Of a DNA stretch of 64,000 bases, positions 45,534-53,347 are shown one piece after another. Every line of letters begins with the position of its first letter. The first letter of the stretch is position 1. The notes below the pieces were generated by a model. That model worked only from the letters and a program-made list of their open reading frames with translations. It was not told the origin of the DNA and searched no databases. Source of the DNA: Niveispirillum cyanobacteriorum. Its GTDB lineage: Bacteria > Pseudomonadota > Alphaproteobacteria > Azospirillales > Azospirillaceae. The position numbers and the translations under genes are program-made. The stretch is from NCBI RefSeq assembly GCF_002868735.1, contig NZ_CP025611.1, forward strand, positions 2,797,001 through 2,861,000. Direction: 5' to 3'.

Positions 45534-47373
45534 CGAGGCCGAGGCCCTGTTCGCGGCCTATGAACGCGAACTGATGTATCTGCGCAACGAGGGGGCGGAG
45601 TTTGCCCGCACCTATCCGCGCGTGGCGGGGCGGCTGGATTTCAACGGCCATGAAAGCCGTGACCCGCATACCGAACGGCTGCTGGAAAGCTTTGCCTTTC
45701 TGACGGCCCGCATCCAGCGCACGCTGGATGCGGAATTCCCGCTGATCCCGTCAGCCCTGCTGGATACGCTTTATCCCGCCCTGACGGCCCCGGTGCCCAG
45801 TGCCGCCATCGCGCATTTCGAGGTGGACCCTGGTCAGGCGCGCGCCGCACAGGGGTTCCACCTGCCCGACAATATTGCGCTGCATGTTGAAAGCCCCTCA
45901 CACGGGCTGACCTGCCGCTTCAACACTTGTTACCCGGTGAAGCTGTGGCCGGTTCAGGTGGTGCGGCAGGAGATGCTGCGACCGGAGAAGTTCCCGTTCC
46001 TGGCGCGGCTTGGCGGTGCCGCCATCTGGCGGTTGCGGCTGCGGGCGCAGGGCAACCTGACCTTCGCCGACATGCAGCCCGACCGCCTGCGCCTGTTCCT
46101 GGACGGGGAGCCGGCGGTGGCGGGGCAATTGATGGAAATGCTGCTGGACCAGTCGCGCGCCGTCGTTCTGGCCCCGGCCACGGAAGGCGGGGAACCGACC
46201 GCCACCTTGAAGCGTGATTGCCTGTCGCCTGTCGGCTTCGCGCCGGATGAAGATTTGCTGCGCTTTCCGGACCATGCGCATCAGGGCTATCGCCTGATCC
46301 GGGAATATTTCGTGTTTCCGCAGAAATTCCTGTTCCTGGACGTGGATTTCAAGGATGCGGACGGTAATCCCGCCACCTGGCCCAAGGGCGCGGAGGTGGA
46401 TCTGTTCTTCCTGTTGGATCAGCAGCCGGAACGGGCGGAGCGGCTGGAGCGGGTGACGGTGCGCCTGAACTGCGCGCCCATCATCAACCTGTTCCCCAAG
46501 ACCAGCGAGCCGCTGCGTCTGGATCAGACACAGTCGGAATACCGCCTGCTGCCCGACAGCCGCTGGGAGCGTTCCACGGAAATCCATTCGATCCAGAAGG
46601 TGTCCGCCGTCATGAACCGGGCGGATGAGACGGCTTTGGTGCGTCCCTTCTTCTCCTACGATCATCTGGCGGTACGGGCCGCACCCGATTGTTTCTGGAT
46701 GGCGCGGCGGCGGCCCACGGTGCGGGCCGACATGCCGGGGACGGACATGTTCCTGTCCTTCGTCGATCTGGCGCTTGACCCGTCGCTGCCGCCCACGCGC
46801 ACCCTGTTTGCCCACACGCTCTGTACCAACCGGGGCATGGCCGAACAGCTGCCGCCCGACACGGTCCTGAACCTGGAGGTGGATGCGCCGGTCAAGCCGG
46901 ATGGTGTGCGATGTCTCACCCGGCCCACACCGCAGATCAGCGCGCCCGAGCAGGGCGAAACCCTGTGGCAGCTGGTGTCAGCCCTGACCCTCAACCATCT
47001 GTCGCTGGCCGATGATGGCAGCGGGTCGGCCCTGCGTGCGCTCAGGGAGATCATGGTGCTTTATGGCGATGGCTGTGGTGCCGCCGTGCATCAGCAAGCA
47101 GCCGGCATGACGGCCCTGTCGTCGCGCCCCGTGACACGCCGGCTGGGGGATGAGGCCTGGCGCGGCTTTGTGCGGGGCACGGAAATCAGTCTGACCATCG
47201 ATGAAAGTCAGTTCGCGGGCGGCAGCGCCTATCTTCTGGCCAGTGTCCTGGACCGGTTCCTGGCGCTCTATGGACGTGTCAACAGTTTCAGCCAGCTGGT
47301 GCTGAAAAGCGTGCAGCGTGAAGGGGTGTGGAAGCGATGGCCGGCGCGGGTTGGCGAACGGAACATTCTCTGA
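45523..47373 (+). CDS. tssF: Type VI secretion baseplate protein TssF
   Basis: The 616-residue protein matches TssF/VasA: LFAAYERELMYLRNEGAEFA, YPRVAGRLDFNGHESRDPH, TERLLESFAFLTARIQRTLD, EFPLIPSALLDTLYPALTAP and QRPEFR-like PKFLFLDVDF. With TssG, TssE and TssK it builds the wedge of the baseplate. The ATG 45523 start follows GGGAGG inside the end of tssE. The stop lies inside tssG. Confidence 0.95.
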   Translation: MPRDEAEALFAAYERELMYLRNEGAEFARTYPRVAGRLDFNGHESRDPHTERLLESFAFLTARIQRTLDAEFPLIPSALLDTLYPALTAPVPSAAIAHFEVDPGQARAAQGFHLPDNIALHVESPSHGLTCRFNTCYPVKLWPVQVVRQEMLRPEKFPFLARLGGAAIWRLRLRAQGNLTFADMQPDRLRLFLDGEPAVAGQLMEMLLDQSRAVVLAPATEGGEPTATLKRDCLSPVGFAPDEDLLRFPDHAHQGYRLIREYFVFPQKFLFLDVDFKDADGNPATWPKGAEVDLFFLLDQQPERAERLERVTVRLNCAPIINLFPKTSEPLRLDQTQSEYRLLPDSRWERSTEIHSIQKVSAVMNRADETALVRPFFSYDHLAVRAAPDCFWMARRRPTVRADMPGTDMFLSFVDLALDPSLPPTRTLFAHTLCTNRGMAEQLPPDTVLNLEVDAPVKPDGVRCLTRPTPQISAPEQGETLWQLVSALTLNHLSLADDGSGSALRALREIMVLYGDGCGAAVHQQAAGMTALSSRPVTRRLGDEAWRGFVRGTEISLTIDESQFAGGSAYLLASVLDRFLALYGRVNSFSQLVLKSVQREGVWKRWPARVGERNIL

Positions 47374-48371
47374 TCAGCCAGCTCAGGTCGAACCCGGAAT
47401 GGTTCGACCTGTATCAGGCGGCCTTGATCATGGAACGCGACGCCGCGCGCGGCGGGGCCGCACCTGTGCCTGTGGGCGAGGGGGCCGATGCCGGGCAGGA
47501 AGCCATTCGTTTCCATGCCAGCCTGCGCGCGCGTCCGTCTGCCGACCCGCTGGAACGGATCGACCGGCGGGAAATGCCGTCGGGGCGCACGCGGTTCCGG
47601 GCGAAGATCAATTTCCTGGGCCTGGGGGGGCCCTTCGCCCCTCTGCCGCCGCCGGTATCGGAACTGCTGGCCGACCGGGTGCGGGCTGGCGATGCCGCCA
47701 TGCGCGATTTCCTGGACCTGTTCAACCACCGGCTGGCTAGCCTGCTGGTACGGTCGCGCCGCGCGCACCGGCCGGATGTGACCGGCAAGGCGCCGTGGCG
47801 TACGGGCATGGCCGACTGGCTGGCTGCACTCTGCGGGCTGGGGGTGGAGCCGCTGCGCCGTCGCCTGTCAGTGCCCGACCGGTCGCTTTACCGGCACACA
47901 GGCCTGCTGAACCGGCCCGTGGCCAGCCAGCACGGGCTGGAACGGCTGCTGATGGTGCATTTCGCGGTGCCGGTGCGGGTGGAGCCGCTGACCGGCGACT
48001 GGATGGAACTGGAGCCGGAGGACCGTACGCGCCTGGGCGATAAGGGCGATAATGCCAGGCTGGGCATCGGTGCTGTCCTGGGCGGACGCGTCTGGGACCA
48101 GGGGGCGGGGATCACGGTGGAACTGGGTCCGCTGGACCTTGCCACCTTCCGCGCCTTCTTGCCGGGTGGGGATGCGGCCCGGGCGCTGGCCGATCTGGTG
48201 GCCCTGCATGCGGGCCCCGAATTGGGCATCACCTTGCGCCTGCGCCTGAAGGCAGAGGAAGTACCGGCGGTAGAGTTCAAACCCGACCGCCAGGACCGTG
48301 TTCTGGGCCGCACCGCATGGCTGCCGGCGCGCGAAAAGCGTGAAGTGGTTCTCACCCAGCGGTTGGTGTGA
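47337..48371 (+). CDS. tssG: Type VI secretion baseplate protein TssG
   Basis: The 344-residue protein matches TssG/VasB: RSNPEWFDLYQAALIMERD, INFLGLGGPFAPLPPPVSEL, FLDLFNHRLASLLVRSRRAH and GLLNRPVASQHGLERLLMVHF. ATG 47337 overlaps the tssF end by 37 bases; GTG 47328 in the same frame is an alternative. It ends the structural tss block, and the next gene is a probable effector. Confidence 0.94.
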   Translation: MAGAGWRTEHSLISQLRSNPEWFDLYQAALIMERDAARGGAAPVPVGEGADAGQEAIRFHASLRARPSADPLERIDRREMPSGRTRFRAKINFLGLGGPFAPLPPPVSELLADRVRAGDAAMRDFLDLFNHRLASLLVRSRRAHRPDVTGKAPWRTGMADWLAALCGLGVEPLRRRLSVPDRSLYRHTGLLNRPVASQHGLERLLMVHFAVPVRVEPLTGDWMELEPEDRTRLGDKGDNARLGIGAVLGGRVWDQGAGITVELGPLDLATFRAFLPGGDAARALADLVALHAGPELGITLRLRLKAEEVPAVEFKPDRQDRVLGRTAWLPAREKREVVLTQRLV

Positions 48372-48461
48372 GGGGGCCATGCTTCGCGCTTTGACGGGTA
48401 CCAGGGCTGGGGTAGGATCAGAGGTCTGGCGGACAGGTTGGACCAACCGGGGGACAAGGTC

Positions 48462-49508
48462 ATGGCCGGGACAGTGATACAGGGACGGTTCGGGGCCGGC
48501 GGCGCCAAGCTGCCGGGAACGCTGGGCGGGCTGACGGCTGGCGGGCCTGGGCATGTCCGTGTCGTCATGGCATCCGGCGGGCATGGCAGTGGTCATCCCG
48601 GCGCCCAGCAATTGCCCCCCGGTCTGATCCGGCCCGGCGGTGGCGGCAGGCCCCTGCCCGAACGCGTCCGCGGCCAGATGGAAAGCTTCTTCGGGACCGA
48701 TTTCTCCGACGTGCGGGTTCATGTCGGGTCGGAGGCGGCCAGCATCGGTGCGCTCGCCTTTACCATGGGTTCCAGCCTGTATTTCGCACCCGGCCAGTAT
48801 AATCCCGACAGTCCGCAGGGTCTGGCCCTGCTGGGCCATGAACTGACGCATGTGGTGCAGCAGCGGCAGGGGCGGGTGCGCAACCCGTTCGGCAGCGGCA
48901 TCGCCGTCGTCCAGGATTTGCATCTGGAGGCAGAGGCCGACCGGATGGGTGCGCGTGCCGCCAATCATCGTGTGTCGGAAGCCGTGCAGGCCAAGCCGGC
49001 GCCGGGTCTGGTACCGCGCGGGGCCGGTGTGCCGCGTCCGGCCCAGCCCAAGGCGCCGAAGGCCCCTGATGCCGGCGGTTACCGTCTGATCGTCGGCGGC
49101 TATCTGCATCAGGAGAAGGGTTTGCCCGATGGTATGGCGGGCCATGGTTTCGTGGCCATTGAGAAGCCGGGCGGCGGGCGTCAGTCCTTCGGCTTTTCCC
49201 CCGCCGGCTTCTCCAACATGGATGCCAGACGCGACCTGGGCAAGCTGACGGCGGGTGTGCCGGGCCGGGTGCATGATGATGCCGCCGCCTTCACCAAGCC
49301 CGGTGTGCGCACCCGTTCCTACGCCATAAGCCGCGAACAGGCCGAACAGGCCATGGGCAAAGTGGCCGAATACCGCAAGGGCGCGCAGTTCAGCCTGGCC
49401 CGTAAGCAATGCAGCAGCTTCGCCATGGATGTGGCACGGGCGGCGGGCGTGGATGATTTTGCCGGCGCGAAGGTGAAAAGCCCGCGTGAGTGGTACCGGA
49501 AGATTTGA
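48462..49508 (+). CDS. Probable T6SS effector: DUF4157 domain fused to a permuted papain-like hydrolase
   Basis: The 348-residue protein starts at ATG 48462 behind GGGGGACAAGG. A Gly/Pro-rich N-terminus (1-60) leads into a DUF4157 domain (about 62-165): PLPERVRGQMESFFG, FSDVRVHVGSEA, zinc-type motif GHELTH (His126, Glu127, His130) and EAEADRMG. A Pro-rich linker precedes a C-terminal domain with GHGFVAIEKPGG (His228) and, much later, RKQCSSFAMDVARAAGV (Cys317). His before Cys is the order of permuted NlpC/P60- or LRAT-like papain-fold enzymes. It is therefore likely a toxin attacking peptidoglycan or an amide/acyl bond. No immunity gene follows. Confidence 0.7.
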   Translation: MAGTVIQGRFGAGGAKLPGTLGGLTAGGPGHVRVVMASGGHGSGHPGAQQLPPGLIRPGGGGRPLPERVRGQMESFFGTDFSDVRVHVGSEAASIGALAFTMGSSLYFAPGQYNPDSPQGLALLGHELTHVVQQRQGRVRNPFGSGIAVVQDLHLEAEADRMGARAANHRVSEAVQAKPAPGLVPRGAGVPRPAQPKAPKAPDAGGYRLIVGGYLHQEKGLPDGMAGHGFVAIEKPGGGRQSFGFSPAGFSNMDARRDLGKLTAGVPGRVHDDAAAFTKPGVRTRSYAISREQAEQAMGKVAEYRKGAQFSLARKQCSSFAMDVARAAGVDDFAGAKVKSPREWYRKI

Positions 49509-49610
49509 GGTGGAATGGCCCGGTCTATGTCTGGGGTGCCCTTCGACATTCGCCTCAGCCATTCTACAAGACCAGACACTGACCGTCTGATGCGCTTCGT
49601 GCGTCGAACG

Positions 49611-50441
49611 TCACAGAGTGACGTTGGTCCTTTTGCCGATCTTCTCGATCACCACCCGTTCGCAGACGCCCATATGCTTCAGCATGAAAAGCGCCTGGAA
49701 GGACTTTTCTGCCGCCCCTGTGACCTTCGGGCGGTAAAGCTTTTTCACGCGAAGGGTTCCGATCTGAAAATAGACGGTATGGGTCATGCCGGACATGTCC
49801 TTGACGCCAATGCCCGACTCGTAAAGCCGGGCCAGTTTTTCGGCGCATCCCTCGTCTTTGCCACTGGTGCCTTGATCGCTGGAGCAGGGGCTGGAGGTGA
49901 TATAGAGATCGAAGCGTACACGGCTCTGGGGACAGCCAAGTTCTATCCAGCGCTGCGGAACCAGACTGGTGACATAATCTTCGGCGTGATTATGTTCATC
50001 ATCGACCAGATCCTCGCCAACCAAATCCTCATAAGTTGCGGATGGCTTATAGCTCTGGGTGATAACGGACTGGGTAGGGGTGAAATTCACCTGGGCAAAG
50101 GTGCCGAACCCGGAATTGATCTGGTTGTTGTTGAGCTGACCACTTGTGGTGCCGCTGAACATTGCCTGCGCGACAGGTGTCGTGCCGCCCCAGCGCGTGG
50201 GGGCAATCGGTGGCGGGGCATGCCGACATTTCGGCCCGCAAGGCTCCGCCTTCAACTGCAGGGGCGCCGAGGAAGCAGTCTTTCCCGGCCATGTCACGGG
50301 CGGCGGCGCCACCGGCGGGCGGGAGCCGGCGCCGAGAGAAGGATGAGCCATCTTCGGCTGGATACCCACGCCCGGATGAGACCGGGTTCCGCCGGTGGTT
50401 GACGGTAGGCTGCCGAACTTCGTTGGAGGTGGTTTGGCCAC
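49611..50441 (-). CDS. Probable polymorphic toxin with a deaminase-like C-terminal domain
   Basis: The 276-residue protein is encoded against the T6SS operon. The start is GTG 50441 with an excellent ribosome site (TGGAGG, 7 bases upstream); longer readings lack this. Residues 1-100 are Pro/Gly-rich with APTRWGGTTPVAQAMF, a pattern seen in N-termini of secreted polymorphic toxins. The C-terminal ~135 residues contain NHAEDYV (His152, Glu154), then FDLYITSSPCSS (Cys186) and GCAEKLARLY (Cys199). HAE plus PC...C is the zinc/catalytic signature of the cytidine-deaminase fold. Candidate substrates are DNA, RNA or nucleotides of a target cell. The family is not recognised exactly, and no immunity gene is evident. 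Confidence 0.62.
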   Translation of the reverse strand: MAKPPPTKFGSLPSTTGGTRSHPGVGIQPKMAHPSLGAGSRPPVAPPPVTWPGKTASSAPLQLKAEPCGPKCRHAPPPIAPTRWGGTTPVAQAMFSGTTSGQLNNNQINSGFGTFAQVNFTPTQSVITQSYKPSATYEDLVGEDLVDDEHNHAEDYVTSLVPQRWIELGCPQSRVRFDLYITSSPCSSDQGTSGKDEGCAEKLARLYESGIGVKDMSGMTHTVYFQIGTLRVKKLYRPKVTGAAEKSFQALFMLKHMGVCERVVIEKIGKRTNVTL

Positions 50442-50448
50442 AGGAATG

Positions 50449-50454
50449 CCTCCA
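50449..50454 (-). promoter_or_regulatory. Ribosome binding site that fixes the GTG start of the deaminase-like gene
   Basis: TGGAGG on the minus strand ends 7 bases before GTG 50441. It is the only strong ribosome site in the upstream part of this frame, and it argues against the longer open frame that begins near 50606. Confidence 0.6.
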
Positions 50455-50647
50455 GAAATTTCTGAATGCCACCATGCCTTCAATATACGGTAAATACAAT
50501 CCTGGCGCGTAAGGGCGACGGACTTCCTGTCGCGTACTGCCCCGAGGCTTGTTTGCCTTCTTTCGTGCCAACCGGGTCGGCTGACCTTTGCGCCTTCCCA
50601 TTGCATCCATTAGGATCACGCGATCCCGCAGAAGGCTGGAATCTCTC

Positions 50648-53347
50648 ATGTCCTCCATCGCCACCCTGATCGCCCGCCTGAACCCCCTGACCAAGCGGGC
50701 CATGGAGGGGGCCGCACAGCTCTGTCTGGCCCAGACCCATTACGCCGTGGAGGTGGAGCATCTGCTACTGAAGCTGGTGGAGCGGGGGGAGGGCGATCTG
50801 ACGCCCGTGCTGCGCTATTACGGTGTCGATGCGGGGGCGTTGCAGAAGGAGCTGACCACCGCACTGGATCGGCTGAAACGCGGAAACAGCCGCACGCCGG
50901 CCTTTTCCGACCATGTGGTGCGGCTGCTGCAATCGGCCTGGCTGGTGTCGTCGCTGGAACTGGGGGCCACCCAGGTACGCTCGGGCGCCATCCTGAAGGC
51001 GCTGCTGGACGATGATGCGCTGCGTGGTCTGCTGCTGGAGCCGGTGCCGCTGCTGACGAAAATTCCGCGCGGGCGACTGGTGGAGGATTTGAAGGAACTG
51101 GTGCGGGGCACGGCAGAGGATGCGGGCAGCGGGGGCGGGGCGCCTTCTGCCCCGGTTGCCGCCCCTGCGCCGAAGCCGGCCATGATGCAGGGTGCGGCAC
51201 CGGCTGCCCCGGCGGGGGTGAAGCTGGCGGGTGGGCCGACGCCGGGGCTGGATGCCTATACGATCGACATGACGGCTCAGGCACGGGCCGGCAAATCCGA
51301 TCCCGTGGTGGGGCGTGAGCCGGAAATTCGGCAACTGGTCGATGTGCTGATGCGCCGGCGCCAGAATAACCCGATCCTGACGGGCGATCCCGGCGTGGGC
51401 AAGACGGCGGTGGTTGAAGGGTTCGCACAGCGCGTGGTCGAAGGGTCGGTGCCCCCGCCGCTGCGCAATGTCCGCGTCCTGTCGCTGGATCTCGGGCTGT
51501 TGCAGGCCGGTGCCGGCGTGCGGGGTGAGTTCGAGAACCGCCTGAAACAGGTGATCGAGGAGGTGGCGGCATCGCCCCAGCCCATCATCCTGTTTATCGA
51601 TGAGGCGCACAGCCTGATCGGGGCCGGCGGGGCGGCGGGGCAGGGCGATGCGGCCAATCTGCTGAAACCCGCCCTGGCGCGTGGTGAGCTGCGGACCATC
51701 GCGGCCACCACCTGGGCCGAATATAAGAAATATTTCGAGAAGGACCCCGCCCTTGCCCGCCGTTTCCAGGTGGTGAAGGTGGAGGAGCCGGATGAGAAGA
51801 ACGCCATCGCCATGCTGCGCGGGCTGGTGGCCAAGCTGGAGGCCCATCACGGCGTACGTATCCTGGATGAGGCGGTGTCCGACGCTGTGCGCCTGTCGCA
51901 TCGCTATATCACCGGACGGCAATTGCCGGACAAGGCCATCGGGGTGCTGGACACGGCCTGTGCCCGTGTCGCCATCGCCCGCAGCGGACCGCCGCCGCAG
52001 CTGGAGGCGGCACAGCGCCGCCGCAAGCTTCTGTCCGATGAAATTGCCCTGCTGGGCCGGGAATCGGCGCTGGGCCGCGACCATGCCGACCGGATTGATA
52101 CGCTGTCCGATGAACAGGCCAAGGCCGAGGAGGAGGAAGCCCACCTGCAGCAGCGCTGGCAGCAGGAGAGCGATCTGGCAGGACGGGTGCGCGACCTGGA
52201 GGGACAGTTGGCGGGCGGTGGCCTGAACGGCGCGGATTTCACGCGGGTGAAGGCGAAGCTGGACGGGTTGCGGCTGGAGCTGGAGCAGTTGCAGGCCACC
52301 GACGCCATGGTGCCGCTGTCGGTCGATCACCGGGCCGTGGCGTCGGTCGTGTCGGGTTGGACCGGCATTCCTGTCGGCCGCATGCTGACCGACAGCATTG
52401 CCGTGGTGCGCAACCTGCGCGCCAAGCTGGGTGAGCGGGTGGTGGGGCAGGAAGCGGCCCTGGACGCCATCACCAAGCGTATCAGCACCTACTACGCCTC
52501 TCTGGCCGAACCGGGAAAACCCACGGGCGTGTTCCTGCTGGTAGGGCCCTCGGGCGTGGGCAAGACGGAGACGGCGCTGGCGCTGGCCGAAACCCTGTTC
52601 GGGGGCGAACGGTCCGTTATCACCATCAACATGTCGGAATATCAGGAGGCGCACAGCGTTTCCGGCCTGAAGGGCGCGCCGCCGGGCTATGTCGGCTATG
52701 GCCGTGGCGGCGTGCTGACGGAGGCGGTGCGGCGCAACCCCTATTCCGTGGTCCTGCTGGATGAGGTGGAGAAGGCGCACCCAGACGTGCTGGAGCTGTT
52801 CTATCAGGTGTTTGACAAGGGCATGCTGGAGGATGGCGAGGGCATTCTGGTGGATTTCAAGAACACCGTCATCTTGTTGACCAGCAATATCGGTTCCGAC
52901 GCCATCATCGACCGCGCCCGCCGTTCCGGCCCGCTGCCGGGGCCTGACGTTCTGGAGGCCTTGATCCGCCCTGACCTGCTGCGCCATTTCAAGGCGGCCT
53001 TGCTGGGCCGGATGGTGGTGGTGCCCTATCTGCCGCTGGATGAGGGGCGGTTGCGGGAGATTGTGACCTTGAAGCTGGCCCGTATTCAGCGCCGGATGGA
53101 TGATGCCTATCAGGCGGAATTGAGCTGGGATGACAGTCTGGTGGCCCATGTCCTGTCGCGCTGTCAGGCGGTGGAGTCCGGCGCCCGTGCCATCGATCAG
53201 ATACTGACCAACGGCCTGCTGCCACAGATGTCGGCCACCATCCTGGACCGGCTGTCGATGGGGGAGACCATCGACATGGCGCATGTGACGGTGGCTGACG
53301 ATGGTGACATTCGCATCCAATTCGACCGACCGGCGGCCCGGCGATGA
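50648..53347 (+). CDS. tssH: Type VI secretion ATPase TssH (ClpV)
   Basis: The 899-residue AAA+ protein has a Clp N-terminal domain (AMEGAAQLCLAQTHYAVEVEH), two ATPase modules with Walker A GDPGVGKTAVVEG (about residue 243) and GPSGVGKTETALA (about residue 632), and a coiled-coil middle domain between them. It disassembles contracted TssBC sheath for reuse. The start ATG 50648 gives the family N-terminus; the frame is open further upstream. It begins a second T6SS transcription unit after the reverse-strand toxin and overlaps vgrG by four bases. Confidence 0.96.
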   Translation: MSSIATLIARLNPLTKRAMEGAAQLCLAQTHYAVEVEHLLLKLVERGEGDLTPVLRYYGVDAGALQKELTTALDRLKRGNSRTPAFSDHVVRLLQSAWLVSSLELGATQVRSGAILKALLDDDALRGLLLEPVPLLTKIPRGRLVEDLKELVRGTAEDAGSGGGAPSAPVAAPAPKPAMMQGAAPAAPAGVKLAGGPTPGLDAYTIDMTAQARAGKSDPVVGREPEIRQLVDVLMRRRQNNPILTGDPGVGKTAVVEGFAQRVVEGSVPPPLRNVRVLSLDLGLLQAGAGVRGEFENRLKQVIEEVAASPQPIILFIDEAHSLIGAGGAAGQGDAANLLKPALARGELRTIAATTWAEYKKYFEKDPALARRFQVVKVEEPDEKNAIAMLRGLVAKLEAHHGVRILDEAVSDAVRLSHRYITGRQLPDKAIGVLDTACARVAIARSGPPPQLEAAQRRRKLLSDEIALLGRESALGRDHADRIDTLSDEQAKAEEEEAHLQQRWQQESDLAGRVRDLEGQLAGGGLNGADFTRVKAKLDGLRLELEQLQATDAMVPLSVDHRAVASVVSGWTGIPVGRMLTDSIAVVRNLRAKLGERVVGQEAALDAITKRISTYYASLAEPGKPTGVFLLVGPSGVGKTETALALAETLFGGERSVITINMSEYQEAHSVSGLKGAPPGYVGYGRGGVLTEAVRRNPYSVVLLDEVEKAHPDVLELFYQVFDKGMLEDGEGILVDFKNTVILLTSNIGSDAIIDRARRSGPLPGPDVLEALIRPDLLRHFKAALLGRMVVVPYLPLDEGRLREIVTLKLARIQRRMDDAYQAELSWDDSLVAHVLSRCQAVESGARAIDQILTNGLLPQMSATILDRLSMGETIDMAHVTVADDGDIRIQFDRPAARR

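Noticed and set aside
49515-50402. 295-codon plus-strand frame opposite the deaminase-like gene, considered as a missing immunity gene
   Set aside because: It lacks a ribosome site and family features. The minus strand has a strong ribosome site, a GTG start and a recognisable zinc motif, so the plus frame is a shadow.
50765-53320. Long open frame on the minus strand opposite clpV
   Set aside because: Antisense shadow of tssH; low-complexity Gln/His-rich translation with no start context.
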